Shown here: piece after piece, positions 56,974 through 64,000 of the stretch
Position numbering within the stretch: the stretch's first letter is position 1
Layout: the number at the start of each line of letters is the position of its first letter
NCBI RefSeq assembly: GCF_000265075.1
Contig: NZ_AJYA01000002.1
Span: 124,001 to 188,000 of the forward strand
Source of the DNA: Nitritalea halalkaliphila LW7
Lineage (GTDB): Bacteria; Bacteroidota; Bacteroidia; Cytophagales; Cyclobacteriaceae
Length of the DNA stretch: 64,000 bases
Reading direction: 5' to 3'
The notes under the pieces: model-generated
What the model saw: only the letters and a program-made list of their open reading frames with translations
The model's database searches: none
Told to the model about the DNA's origin: nothing
Program-made: the position numbers and the translations under genes

Positions 56974-57978
56974 TTACTGCTTATCGCTGACGCCTGCTTG
57001 CTGAAAACTGGCCATATCATTTAGAAAAGCGACTGCGCTCGCGATAATCGGGTAGGCAAGTGCACAGCCGGTTCCTTCTCCGAGCCGCATGTTTAGGTGT
57101 AGAATGGGCGCTCCGCCTACATACTCCAAGAGGTGCTGGTGCCCCTGTTCGTCGCTTTGATGGCAAAAAAGCGCATGCGTGTGTATTTCGGGGCATAGTT
57201 TAGTGGCCACGAGGTAGACCGCACTCGCGATAAATCCATCGACTAGGATCAACATGTTTTGGGCGTAGGCCTCCAGCATGGCGCCACACATCTGTGCCAT
57301 TTCGAATCCTCCGAAAGTAGCTAAAATCTGTTTAGGGTCCTCTAGGGGCCCGTGGAACTGGCAAGCTTCCTCTAATCGTGCCTGTTTATGTGCGAGCTGT
57401 TCGGCGTTTAGTCCGGTGCCTTTACCGATGCATTTCGATACGGGTATTCCTGTGCAGTAGTGCATAAGCATGGCGGCGGCGGAGGTATTTCCGATGCCCA
57501 TTTCTCCGAAACCGATGACATTACAGCCATCGGCAGCTGTATCCTGTACGATAGCGCGGCCCTGGGTGAGGGCTTGCTCTAGCTCTGCAGCCGTCATGGC
57601 GCTGTCGCGCAAAAAGCTTTTCGTCCCATAGCCGACTTTGGCTATGAGGAGCTGCTCATGTGGAGGGAAATCCTGCTGGACCCCTGCGTCTACGATTTTC
57701 AGCTCCAGTCCATGCTGCCGGCAAAAGACATTAATGGCAGCACCACCGGAAAGGAAGTTGAGCACCATCTGGTAGGTGACCGCCGATGGATAGGCGCTGA
57801 CGCCTTCAGCGGCGATTCCATGGTCTCCGGCAAAAACGATGAGGGTGGGCTTTTGCAGCTGGGGACTTAGTGTGTTTTGGATCGTGCCGATCTGGTGGGC
57901 GATTTTTTCGAGTAATCCGAGCGCGCCGATGGGCTTCGTTTTCGTGTCGATTTTCTCTTGGAGGGCTTTTGTTAGCAT
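56974..57978 (-). CDS. cobT: Nicotinate-nucleotide--dimethylbenzimidazole phosphoribosyltransferase
   Basis: 334 residues from ATG 57978; the open frame upstream runs into the next gene and is not family-like. TLIVFAGDHGIAAEGVSAYP, GFGEMGIGNTSAAAML and RLGEGTGCALAYPI are CobT signatures; the catalytic Glu is in RLGEGTG. It makes alpha-ribazole phosphate. Ends 3 bp from cobS, forming the cobT-cobS-cobC operon. The cobinamide kinase (cobU) is not in the window, and no riboswitch precedes this operon. Confidence 0.94.
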   Translation of the reverse strand: MLTKALQEKIDTKTKPIGALGLLEKIAHQIGTIQNTLSPQLQKPTLIVFAGDHGIAAEGVSAYPSAVTYQMVLNFLSGGAAINVFCRQHGLELKIVDAGVQQDFPPHEQLLIAKVGYGTKSFLRDSAMTAAELEQALTQGRAIVQDTAADGCNVIGFGEMGIGNTSAAAMLMHYCTGIPVSKCIGKGTGLNAEQLAHKQARLEEACQFHGPLEDPKQILATFGGFEMAQMCGAMLEAYAQNMLILVDGFIASAVYLVATKLCPEIHTHALFCHQSDEQGHQHLLEYVGGAPILHLNMRLGEGTGCALAYPIIASAVAFLNDMASFQQAGVSDKQ

Positions 57979-58007
57979 GGGCGTGTTTAAAACGATAAAG
58001 ATAAGAT

Positions 58008-58901
58008 TTATCGTTTTCGATTCCCAATATAAACGCCGATGATGACGGCAGCGATGCCGAGGTAGTGCCCGAGGAGAAGGACTTCCCCATCCCAGAGCCC
58101 CCAAAGAATGGCGACGATGGGGATCAGGTAGGTTACGGAACTGGCAAAGACGGGGGTGGCGATTTTCACCATGACATTAAAAAGAATCAGTGCCAGGGCG
58201 GTGCCCACGATGCCGAGCGTGGCGATATAGCCGAGTGCGGGCAGGGCACCTTCTACATGCGTCACTTTAAAGGAAAAGTTCGTGAACGCGAAGAGGTAGA
58301 GCGCAGCGGCGGGCAAAACGAAAAGTAGGGAGATGGCTGTGATGGCTACCGGTTTTAGGGCCACGAAGCGGTATTTGATGATGTTTAAGTTGATGCCATA
58401 GCAGGCGCATGCAGCTAGGACGAAGAAGGCGTAGGCATTTAGCTCTCCGAGGGAGCCGCCTTCCTTTACGAAGAGGAGGGTAAGGACGCCGAGGAAGGCG
58501 ATGAATAGTCCGATCGCATTTCGTCTGGTGATGCGTGCCTGAAAGAAGAGCGCACCGATGAGCACGACGAAGAGCGGGGTCATGGCATTAAACACACCTG
58601 TGAGGGAGCTGCTCAGCTGGGTTTGTGCTTTCGCAAATAAAAAGGCGGGGATAAAACTTCCTACGGCACCCACGATGATGAGGTTCGTGACTTGTCGTCT
58701 ATTCAGTCCGCGCAGTCGTGGGAGCGAGAGGGGGAGTAAGACCATGCCTGCCGCTACGATGCGGAAGGCGCCCACTTCTCCTGGTGAAAATACCAGCAGG
58801 CTTTTTTTAATCAAAATAAAGGAGCTGCCCCAGACGAGGGCTAAAATAATGAGAAAGCCCCAAGCTTTCAGGGCATTCTCTTTTTGTATATCGCGTTCCA
58901 T
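58008..58901 (-). CDS. EamA family (DMT superfamily) transporter
   Basis: 297 residues, ten hydrophobic helices in two EamA repeats: WGSSFILIKKSLLVFSPGEV in the first and YLIPIVAILWGLWDGEVLL in the second. Exports or imports small metabolites; substrate not predictable. On the same strand, 29 bp before cobT, possibly in one transcript. Confidence 0.88.
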   Translation of the reverse strand: MERDIQKENALKAWGFLIILALVWGSSFILIKKSLLVFSPGEVGAFRIVAAGMVLLPLSLPRLRGLNRRQVTNLIIVGAVGSFIPAFLFAKAQTQLSSSLTGVFNAMTPLFVVLIGALFFQARITRRNAIGLFIAFLGVLTLLFVKEGGSLGELNAYAFFVLAACACYGINLNIIKYRFVALKPVAITAISLLFVLPAAALYLFAFTNFSFKVTHVEGALPALGYIATLGIVGTALALILFNVMVKIATPVFASSVTYLIPIVAILWGLWDGEVLLLGHYLGIAAVIIGVYIGNRKR

Positions 58902-58938
58902 GTACCTGCTTTTGGGGCGCTAAGCCCCGAACACCTGC

Positions 58939-59930
58939 TTACACGAAAGAATAGTCTGCATAGGCATGACGTACTTCTTCCAAGATTTCGACCACTTCCT
59001 CGTAGCTTTCTGCCGTAACCATGCGGCTGCGGTAGGCTTTAAAGCCCGGCATGCCGCGGAAATAATTCGTGTAGTGGCGGCGCATTTCGAGGATGCCTAA
59101 TTTATCGCCTTTCCATTCGATGGAGAAGTCTAGGTGCTTACGAGCGATGGCCAAGCGTGCTTCCAGGGTAGGAGGCGCCAGTTTTTCGCCGGTCGCGAAG
59201 AAGTGCTTGATTTCATTAAAGATCCAGGGATAGCCGATGGAGGCGCGACCGATCATCATGCCGTCCACGTCATATTTTTGACGGTATTCGAGGGCTTTTT
59301 CAGGGCTGTCGATATCGCCATTTCCGAAAACAGGAATGTGGAGGCGTGGATTCGCCTTTACCTGGTTCAGGTAAGACCAGTCGGCCTCTCCCTTGTACAT
59401 CTGCTGGCGGGTGCGGGCATGGATGCTGATGGCCTGTATGCCGACATCCTGCAGCCTTTCGGCCACCTCCACGATGCGGATGCTGTTATGGTCCCAGCCG
59501 AGGCGGGTTTTACGGTGACGGGAATCTTCACCTGCTTGACGATTTCGGCCGTCATGGACACCATTTTGTCGATGTCGAGCAAGATGCCGGCACCAGCACC
59601 TTTACAGGCCACCTTATGTACAGGGCAGCCATAGTTGATGTCTAGGATATCGGGGCCTGCTGCTTCTGCGATTTCTGCTGCCTGGCGCATGGACTCGATT
59701 TCACTTCCAAAAATTTGGATGCCGATGGGGCGTTCATAGTCGTAGATATCCAGCTTTTGGACGCTTTTCGCTGCATCGCGGATCAAGCCTTCCGAGCTGA
59801 TGAATTCGGTGTACATGAGGTCAGCACCTTCCTGCTTACACACAGCCCGAAAGGGCGGGTCGCTCACATCTTCCATAGGGGCTAATAATAACGGAAAGTC
59901 CCCTAGCGCTAAGTTTCCAATCTTTACCAC
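58939..59930 (-). CDS. dusB: tRNA-dihydrouridine synthase (DusB-like), one frameshift
   Basis: About 331 residues when repaired. TIM-barrel flavoenzyme: LLLAPMEDVSDPPFRAVC, the catalytic Cys in DINYGCPVHKVACKGAGAG, then AISIHARTRQQMYKG and VFGNGDIDSPEKA for FMN binding. It reduces uridines of tRNA with NADPH. The frame breaks at 59508-59511; adding one T on the + strand (one A in the message) gives VKTRLGWDHNSI. Start GTG 59930. Confidence 0.92.
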
Positions 59931-59967
59931 GTGTATGTCTTAAATTTGCGTAAATTTACGGCTAATT

Positions 59968-60924
59968 ATGGAGATTTATAAAGCAGAATCCAAAATAGGC
60001 CGCCAAGGTCCCTGGTATTTAGGGCTTTTGTCCCTTTTCCTCATCGGATTCGGGGTGGTGGTGGTCATGAATGGTATCGCTGTCCTGCTGGTCAGCCTGC
60101 TTTTTGGGTTCGAATCGGCGGAGCTGCAGGAGTTTGCCAGTGATCCCGCTTCCTCCACGCTGCCGCATGCGCGCATTGTTTTTTTGCTCATGCAGGGAAT
60201 TGCTTCCGGGCTGGCCTTTGCACTCGCCGCACTTATATATGCGCGCTTTATCGATAATGCCTCCTTTGGATGGAAACACCAAAACCAGCGCTTTCGGTTC
60301 GATTTCGCTGTGTATGTGGTGGCACTTTCGGTTTTGGCCATTACGGCCAATGCCTATTTCATTCAGTGGAACAGTCAGCTGACCCTTCCGGAGTCTTGGG
60401 CAGCGCTGGAGGAGGCCTTAAAAAGCCAAGAGGAGCGTCTGGAGGAGCTGACCTTATTTCTGCTTGATTTTCAGCATATAGGGGAGTTTTTACTGGGCTT
60501 TCTGGTGGTGGCTGTGGGGGCCGGAATAGGGGAGGAGCTCTTTTTTCGCGGTGTTTTGCAGCCCAAGCTGCAGCGGTACACAGGGAATCCACATGTGGCG
60601 ATCTGGGTGACGGCTTTTATCTTTTCGGCGATTCATTTTCAGTTTTATGGCTTGATTCCCCGTACATTCCTTGGTGCTTTCTTTGGGTATTTGTATTATT
60701 ATACCGGCAGTCTGTGGTATCCTGCGCTGGCGCACACCTTTAATAATGGTCTGACGATCCTGATGGTGTACCTGCATCGTCAGGAGCTGGTAGAGACGGA
60801 CATCCAAGATCCCAGTTTAGTGGCTCCGCTGCTGTCTTTAGGTGCGGGGGGGCTTTTGGTGCTCGGGCTGGGCCTTTTACGAAAAATGAATAAAAAGCGG
60901 CATGAGCTGGAAAAAAGTATTTGA
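59968..60924 (+). CDS. CPBP family intramembrane metalloprotease (Abi/CAAX-type)
   Basis: 318 residues, intact, about eight helices. The EExxxR motif is GIGEELFFRGVLQPK, followed by IFSAIHFQFYG and LAHTFNNGLTI, the two His motifs of the CPBP active site. Substrate unknown. The -7 box TAAATTTG at 59941-59948 precedes it. Overlaps the DUF2007 start. Confidence 0.9.
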   Translation: MEIYKAESKIGRQGPWYLGLLSLFLIGFGVVVVMNGIAVLLVSLLFGFESAELQEFASDPASSTLPHARIVFLLMQGIASGLAFALAALIYARFIDNASFGWKHQNQRFRFDFAVYVVALSVLAITANAYFIQWNSQLTLPESWAALEEALKSQEERLEELTLFLLDFQHIGEFLLGFLVVAVGAGIGEELFFRGVLQPKLQRYTGNPHVAIWVTAFIFSAIHFQFYGLIPRTFLGAFFGYLYYYTGSLWYPALAHTFNNGLTILMVYLHRQELVETDIQDPSLVAPLLSLGAGGLLVLGLGLLRKMNKKRHELEKSI

Positions 60925-61117
60925 AAATGGATCTCCGGTGCGTGCCGAGATCGTCAAGTCCATTTTGTTGGAGCATGAAATTCCGGCAGTGGTGCTGAAT
61001 AAGCAAGAGTCAGTGTATAAAATTCACGGCTATTACGAGGTGCTGGTTCCGGCTGGCGAAGTGATGAAGGCCCTAAACATTGTAGCGAATGAGGTCAGGT
61101 TTGAGAGTGAGGGATAG
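60902..61117 (+). CDS. DUF2007 (putative prokaryotic signal transducing protein)
   Basis: 71 residues, WKKVFENGSPVRAEIVKSIL then EVLVPAGEVMKALNIV. A small ferredoxin-like domain; role unknown. Overlaps both neighbours (CPBP protease and cdsA) and is probably co-transcribed with them. Confidence 0.82.
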   Translation: MSWKKVFENGSPVRAEIVKSILLEHEIPAVVLNKQESVYKIHGYYEVLVPAGEVMKALNIVANEVRFESEG

Positions 61118-61946
61118 GTTTAATATCAACAATTACAGTAACCTGGGCCAGCGCGTGATTACGGCGCTGATCGGCGCTTCGCTGATCGTGGGGGCTTCGA
61201 TTTACAGTGAGTGGACCTATTTTATTGTTTTTGGGACTATATTGGGCTTCTGCCAAATGGAGTTTTACAAGCTTTCCGGGCTGGATGGACTGTTGCCGCT
61301 GAAGTCTTTCGGGACTTTTTTAGGCTTGTCGATTTTTGTGTTGACCTTTACCATAGAGTTTGGGCATATCGACGATAAATTTTATTTCTTGATTTTTCCT
61401 TTGTCCTCGTTAGTGTTTTTTATCAAGCTGTACAGAAAATCTGATAAGAAGCCGTTTACAGGCGTAGCGTACACTTTTTTAGGCATCTTTTATGTGGCGA
61501 TTCCGTTTAGTTTACTGAATGTGGCGGCTTTTGCGGTGGATGATACCTTTCATTATGAAATTATCATCGGCTCGCTATTCATTCTGTGGGCCACGGATAC
61601 GGGGGCGTATTTTGCTGGAACGAAGTTCGGCAAGACCAAGCTTTTCGAGCGTGTTTCTCCCAAGAAATCCTGGGAAGGGTTTTTAGGGGGAGCGGTGCTG
61701 GCTTATGTTTTGGCCTACGGCCTGGGGATTTACTTTAACACCTTAGCGATCTGGCAGTGGTACAGCATCGCGACGATTATCATCGTGGCAGGAACCTATG
61801 GCGATCTGATCGAGTCTCTTTTTAAGCGGAGCATCGCGATAAAAGATAGCGGAAGGATGCTTCCTGGGCACGGCGGATTTATGGATCGTTTTGACGGATT
61901 GTTATTATCGGCCCCCTTTATTGCTGCTTTTTTGAAAATATTTTAA
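61089..61946 (+). CDS. cdsA: Phosphatidate cytidylyltransferase
   Basis: 285 residues from ATG 61089; GTG 61107 is an alternative start, closer to the family (LGQRVITALIGASLI follows). Many helices. The C-terminal CDS signature is FKRSIAIKDSGRMLPGHGG followed by FMDRFDG. It makes CDP-diacylglycerol from phosphatidate and CTP, the precursor of phosphatidylserine. psd, a later enzyme of the same pathway, lies 1.4 kb downstream. Confidence 0.93.
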   Translation: MRSGLRVRDRFNINNYSNLGQRVITALIGASLIVGASIYSEWTYFIVFGTILGFCQMEFYKLSGLDGLLPLKSFGTFLGLSIFVLTFTIEFGHIDDKFYFLIFPLSSLVFFIKLYRKSDKKPFTGVAYTFLGIFYVAIPFSLLNVAAFAVDDTFHYEIIIGSLFILWATDTGAYFAGTKFGKTKLFERVSPKKSWEGFLGGAVLAYVLAYGLGIYFNTLAIWQWYSIATIIIVAGTYGDLIESLFKRSIAIKDSGRMLPGHGGFMDRFDGLLLSAPFIAAFLKIF

Positions 61947-62018
61947 AACGAGCGGATTAAATTAAAAATTGCCTTAATATTGTAGTGTCATTCATTCATC
62001 AACATACAAAACCCAAAT

Positions 62019-63296
62019 ATGGCTTACATAGAACCGGCTCCCATTAAGGATAAAGAAAATCCTTTGGAGTCTATGATGGAAAGATTTAACATCGCGGCAG
62101 AGAAATTAGGACTTTCGAATGAGGTCTATAATGTATTAAAAAATCCTGCCAAGCAAGTTATCGTCTCCCTGCCCATCACCATGGATGATGGTAGGATAGA
62201 GGTATTTGAGGGGATTCGCGTGATCCACTCGAACATTTTGGGTCCGGCGAAGGGAGGTATCCGATTCGCACCAGATGTGCACTTAGATGAGGTACGTGCG
62301 CTAGCCGCTTGGATGACATGGAAGTGTGCTGTCGTAGATATTCCCTACGGTGGTGGAAAAGGAGGGGTGAAGTGTAACCCACGTGAGATGTCACGGGGAG
62401 AAATCGAGCGCCTCATGCGTGCATATACCACGGCGATGATCGACGTTTTCGGTCCTGACAAAGACATTCCTGCTCCAGATATGGGTACCGGGCCTCGCGA
62501 GATGGCTTGGTTAATGGACCAGTACTCGAAGGCGCATGGCATGACGGTAAATGCAGTGGTGACGGGCAAGCCGCTCGTGTTAGGCGGTTCCCTAGGCCGA
62601 ACAGAGGCTACAGGTCGCGGCGTGATGGTTTCTGCGCTGGCTGCCATGCAGAAATTAAAAATCAACCCTTTCCAAGCGACATGTGCGGTGCAGGGATTCG
62701 GTAATGTAGGTTCTTGGGCTGCTCAGCTTTTAGAGGAGCGCGGTCTCAAGATCACTGCGATTTCGGATATTTCAGGTGCCTATCAGAATGAAAATGGTAT
62801 CGATATTCAGGCTGCTATTCAGTACCGTGACGGAAATAATGGTACCCTAGAAGGTTTTGACGGCGCCGAGAAGCTAAGCGATCCGATGGAGCTTTTAGAG
62901 CTGGACGTGGATGTACTCGTGCCTGCTGCGGTAGAGGATGTTATCACGATTAAAAACGTAGATAAGATTAAGGCCAAGCTGATCGTAGAAGGTGCTAATG
63001 GGCCTACTTCTGCACGTGCGGATGCGATTATTAATGAAAAGGGCATCATGGCTGTTCCCGATATTTTAGCGAATGCGGGCGGTGTGACCGTTTCCTATTT
63101 CGAGTGGGTACAAAACCGTCTTGGCTATAAGTGGACGGCAGAGCGTGTCAACAGACGCTCGGATCGTATCATGAAGGATGCTTTCGACCATGTGTATGAG
63201 GCTTCGATCAAGTATGACGTGCCGATGCGTATCGCGGCGTACATCGTCGCTATCGACAAGGTAGCAAAAACTTATACCTTCCGCGGCGGTTTCTAA
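62019..63296 (+). CDS. Glu/Leu/Phe/Val dehydrogenase (glutamate dehydrogenase)
   Basis: 425 residues, intact. GPAKGGIRFAPDVHLDEVRA and VVDIPYGGGKGGV hold the substrate-binding Lys residues; PAPDMGTG follows, and the Rossmann domain has CAVQGFGNVGSWAAQLL. It interconverts glutamate and 2-oxoglutarate plus ammonia with NAD(P). The length fits the hexameric small type. Monocistronic between cdsA and psd. Confidence 0.92.
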   Translation: MAYIEPAPIKDKENPLESMMERFNIAAEKLGLSNEVYNVLKNPAKQVIVSLPITMDDGRIEVFEGIRVIHSNILGPAKGGIRFAPDVHLDEVRALAAWMTWKCAVVDIPYGGGKGGVKCNPREMSRGEIERLMRAYTTAMIDVFGPDKDIPAPDMGTGPREMAWLMDQYSKAHGMTVNAVVTGKPLVLGGSLGRTEATGRGVMVSALAAMQKLKINPFQATCAVQGFGNVGSWAAQLLEERGLKITAISDISGAYQNENGIDIQAAIQYRDGNNGTLEGFDGAEKLSDPMELLELDVDVLVPAAVEDVITIKNVDKIKAKLIVEGANGPTSARADAIINEKGIMAVPDILANAGGVTVSYFEWVQNRLGYKWTAERVNRRSDRIMKDAFDHVYEASIKYDVPMRIAAYIVAIDKVAKTYTFRGGF

Positions 63297-63317
63297 ACGG
63301 CATACAGGATTTCTTTC

Positions 63318-63325
63318 TATATTTG
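63318..63325 (+). promoter_or_regulatory. -7 box of the psd promoter
   Basis: TATATTTG fits TAnnTTTG and lies 49 bp before the psd ATG. Confidence 0.5.
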
Positions 63326-63374
63326 AGGCTGTGTATGTGTGCACAGCCTTTTCTTTGACTTATCCCCTAAACCT

Positions 63375-64000
63375 ATGAGCATTCATAAAGAAGGCAGATC
63401 GCTCCTATTTTGGCTCCTACTGGTATTGGTAGCCCTAAATGCGGCTCTCCACTTTGGTTTTCCTGAAGCTGGGCAGCTGCATAACAGTGCACTCTTAGTG
63501 AGTGTGGTTTTCTATCTGCTTATTCTTCAGTTTTTCCGAAACCTTTCGTGCCACTGCCTCAGGATGAGCAGCTGGTCTATGCCCCTGCAGATGGCAAGGT
63601 CGTGGTGATCGAAGAGGCTTTCGAAGATGAATTTCTGAAGGAAAAGCGTAAGCAGGTTTCCATTTTCATGTCTCCTGTAAATGTGCACGTGAATCGGGCG
63701 CCTATTCCGGGGAAAGTCGCGTATTTTAAGTACCACCCGGGTAAGTACCTCGTGGCTTGGCATCCGAAATCGAGCACTGAAAACGAGCGGACTTCCATGG
63801 TGCTGCAGCATCCAAATGGTGTACAGATTATGGTGCGCCAAATCGCTGGAGCGCTAGCGCGCCGCATCAAGTGGTATGTGGACGCGGGCACGGTGCTCCC
63901 GGCAGGAGGTGAGTTTGGTTTTATCAAGTTCGGTTCGCGGGTAGACTTATACCTTCCGCTGGATGCAGAAATTTTGGTCCAGATGGACCAAAAGACCAAG
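63375..64000 (+). CDS. psd: Phosphatidylserine decarboxylase, one frameshift, cut by the window end
   Basis: ATG 63375 (MSIHKEGRSLLFW) starts a membrane segment with two hydrophobic helices. The frame breaks at 63542-63543; adding one C gives FRNPFVPLPQDEQLVYAPADGKV, then VSIFMSPVNVHVNRAPIPG, the typical Psd core, with GGEFGFIKFGSRVDLYLP near the window end. The length and domain order suggest the shorter Psd form. It makes phosphatidylethanolamine. The pyruvoyl cleavage site normally lies in the GFIKFGSR region, which is just inside the window. Confidence 0.9.

Noticed and set aside
859-63543. Programmed ribosomal frameshifting as an explanation of the broken genes
   Set aside because: The breaks lie at ordinary short runs in many unrelated genes, lack a common slippery sequence or a following hairpin, and in several genes need two or more shifts.

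Overview
The window is chromosomal DNA of a member of the Bacteroidota. The evidence is the rpmB-rpmG-DUF4295-ftsY cluster, DUF4293, DUF3810 and DUF2007 proteins, a TonB receptor next to a beta-propeller lipoprotein, MbnP-type proteins, and promoters with the TAnnTTTG -7 box. The core has moderate GC. Two blocks, about 18.8-21.95 kb and 35.4-44.2 kb, are visibly AT-richer and hold mobile or cassette-like DNA. I cannot place the organism below phylum.

Layout. 0-11.1 kb: end of an S9 peptidase, a secreted BNR-repeat propeller protein, an amine oxidase, a ribosome hibernation factor, rhomboid protease, polyprenyl synthase, RNase R, LipB and YraN. 11.1-18.7 kb: a vitamin B12 uptake locus, with btuF-btuC-btuD leftward and, rightward behind a cobalamin riboswitch, btuB, a propeller lipoprotein and a PP-loop ATPase. 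18.8-21.95 kb: small genes between attC-like hairpins, one of which is split by an ORF-less group II intron. 21.97-23.7 kb: ftsY, DUF4295, rpmG, rpmB. 24-34 kb: ornithine aminotransferase, porin, trans-sulfuration enzyme, truA, an ABC exporter and hemE. 35.4-44.2 kb: two related propeller lipoprotein genes, a complete IS21-family element, a 5'-truncated defence-type reverse transcriptase, an IS66 remnant, a YdeI/DUF1801 cassette, other IS debris and a tRNA-Arg. 44.4-51.8 kb: rpsP-rimM-trmD-rplS, gltX, acpS, nfu, DUF3810. 51.8-55.6 kb: two small Cys proteins, MbnP, an MbnH-like dihaem peroxidase and an outer-membrane protein, probably a copper-handling operon. 55.6-58 kb: cobC, cobS and cobT for lower-ligand attachment of B12, which fits the uptake locus. 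58-64 kb: EamA transporter, dusB, a CPBP protease, DUF2007, cdsA, glutamate dehydrogenase and psd (cut by the window end).

A large fraction of the core genes carry single-base frameshifts. In almost every case I could reconstruct, restoring one base, usually inside a short mononucleotide run, restores the expected protein, and nearly all are base losses. This looks like uncorrected homopolymer error in the assembly, so I annotate such genes as full-length CDS and give the position of each break. Accessory genes differ: they also contain in-frame TAA codons and IS truncations, which suggests real decay.
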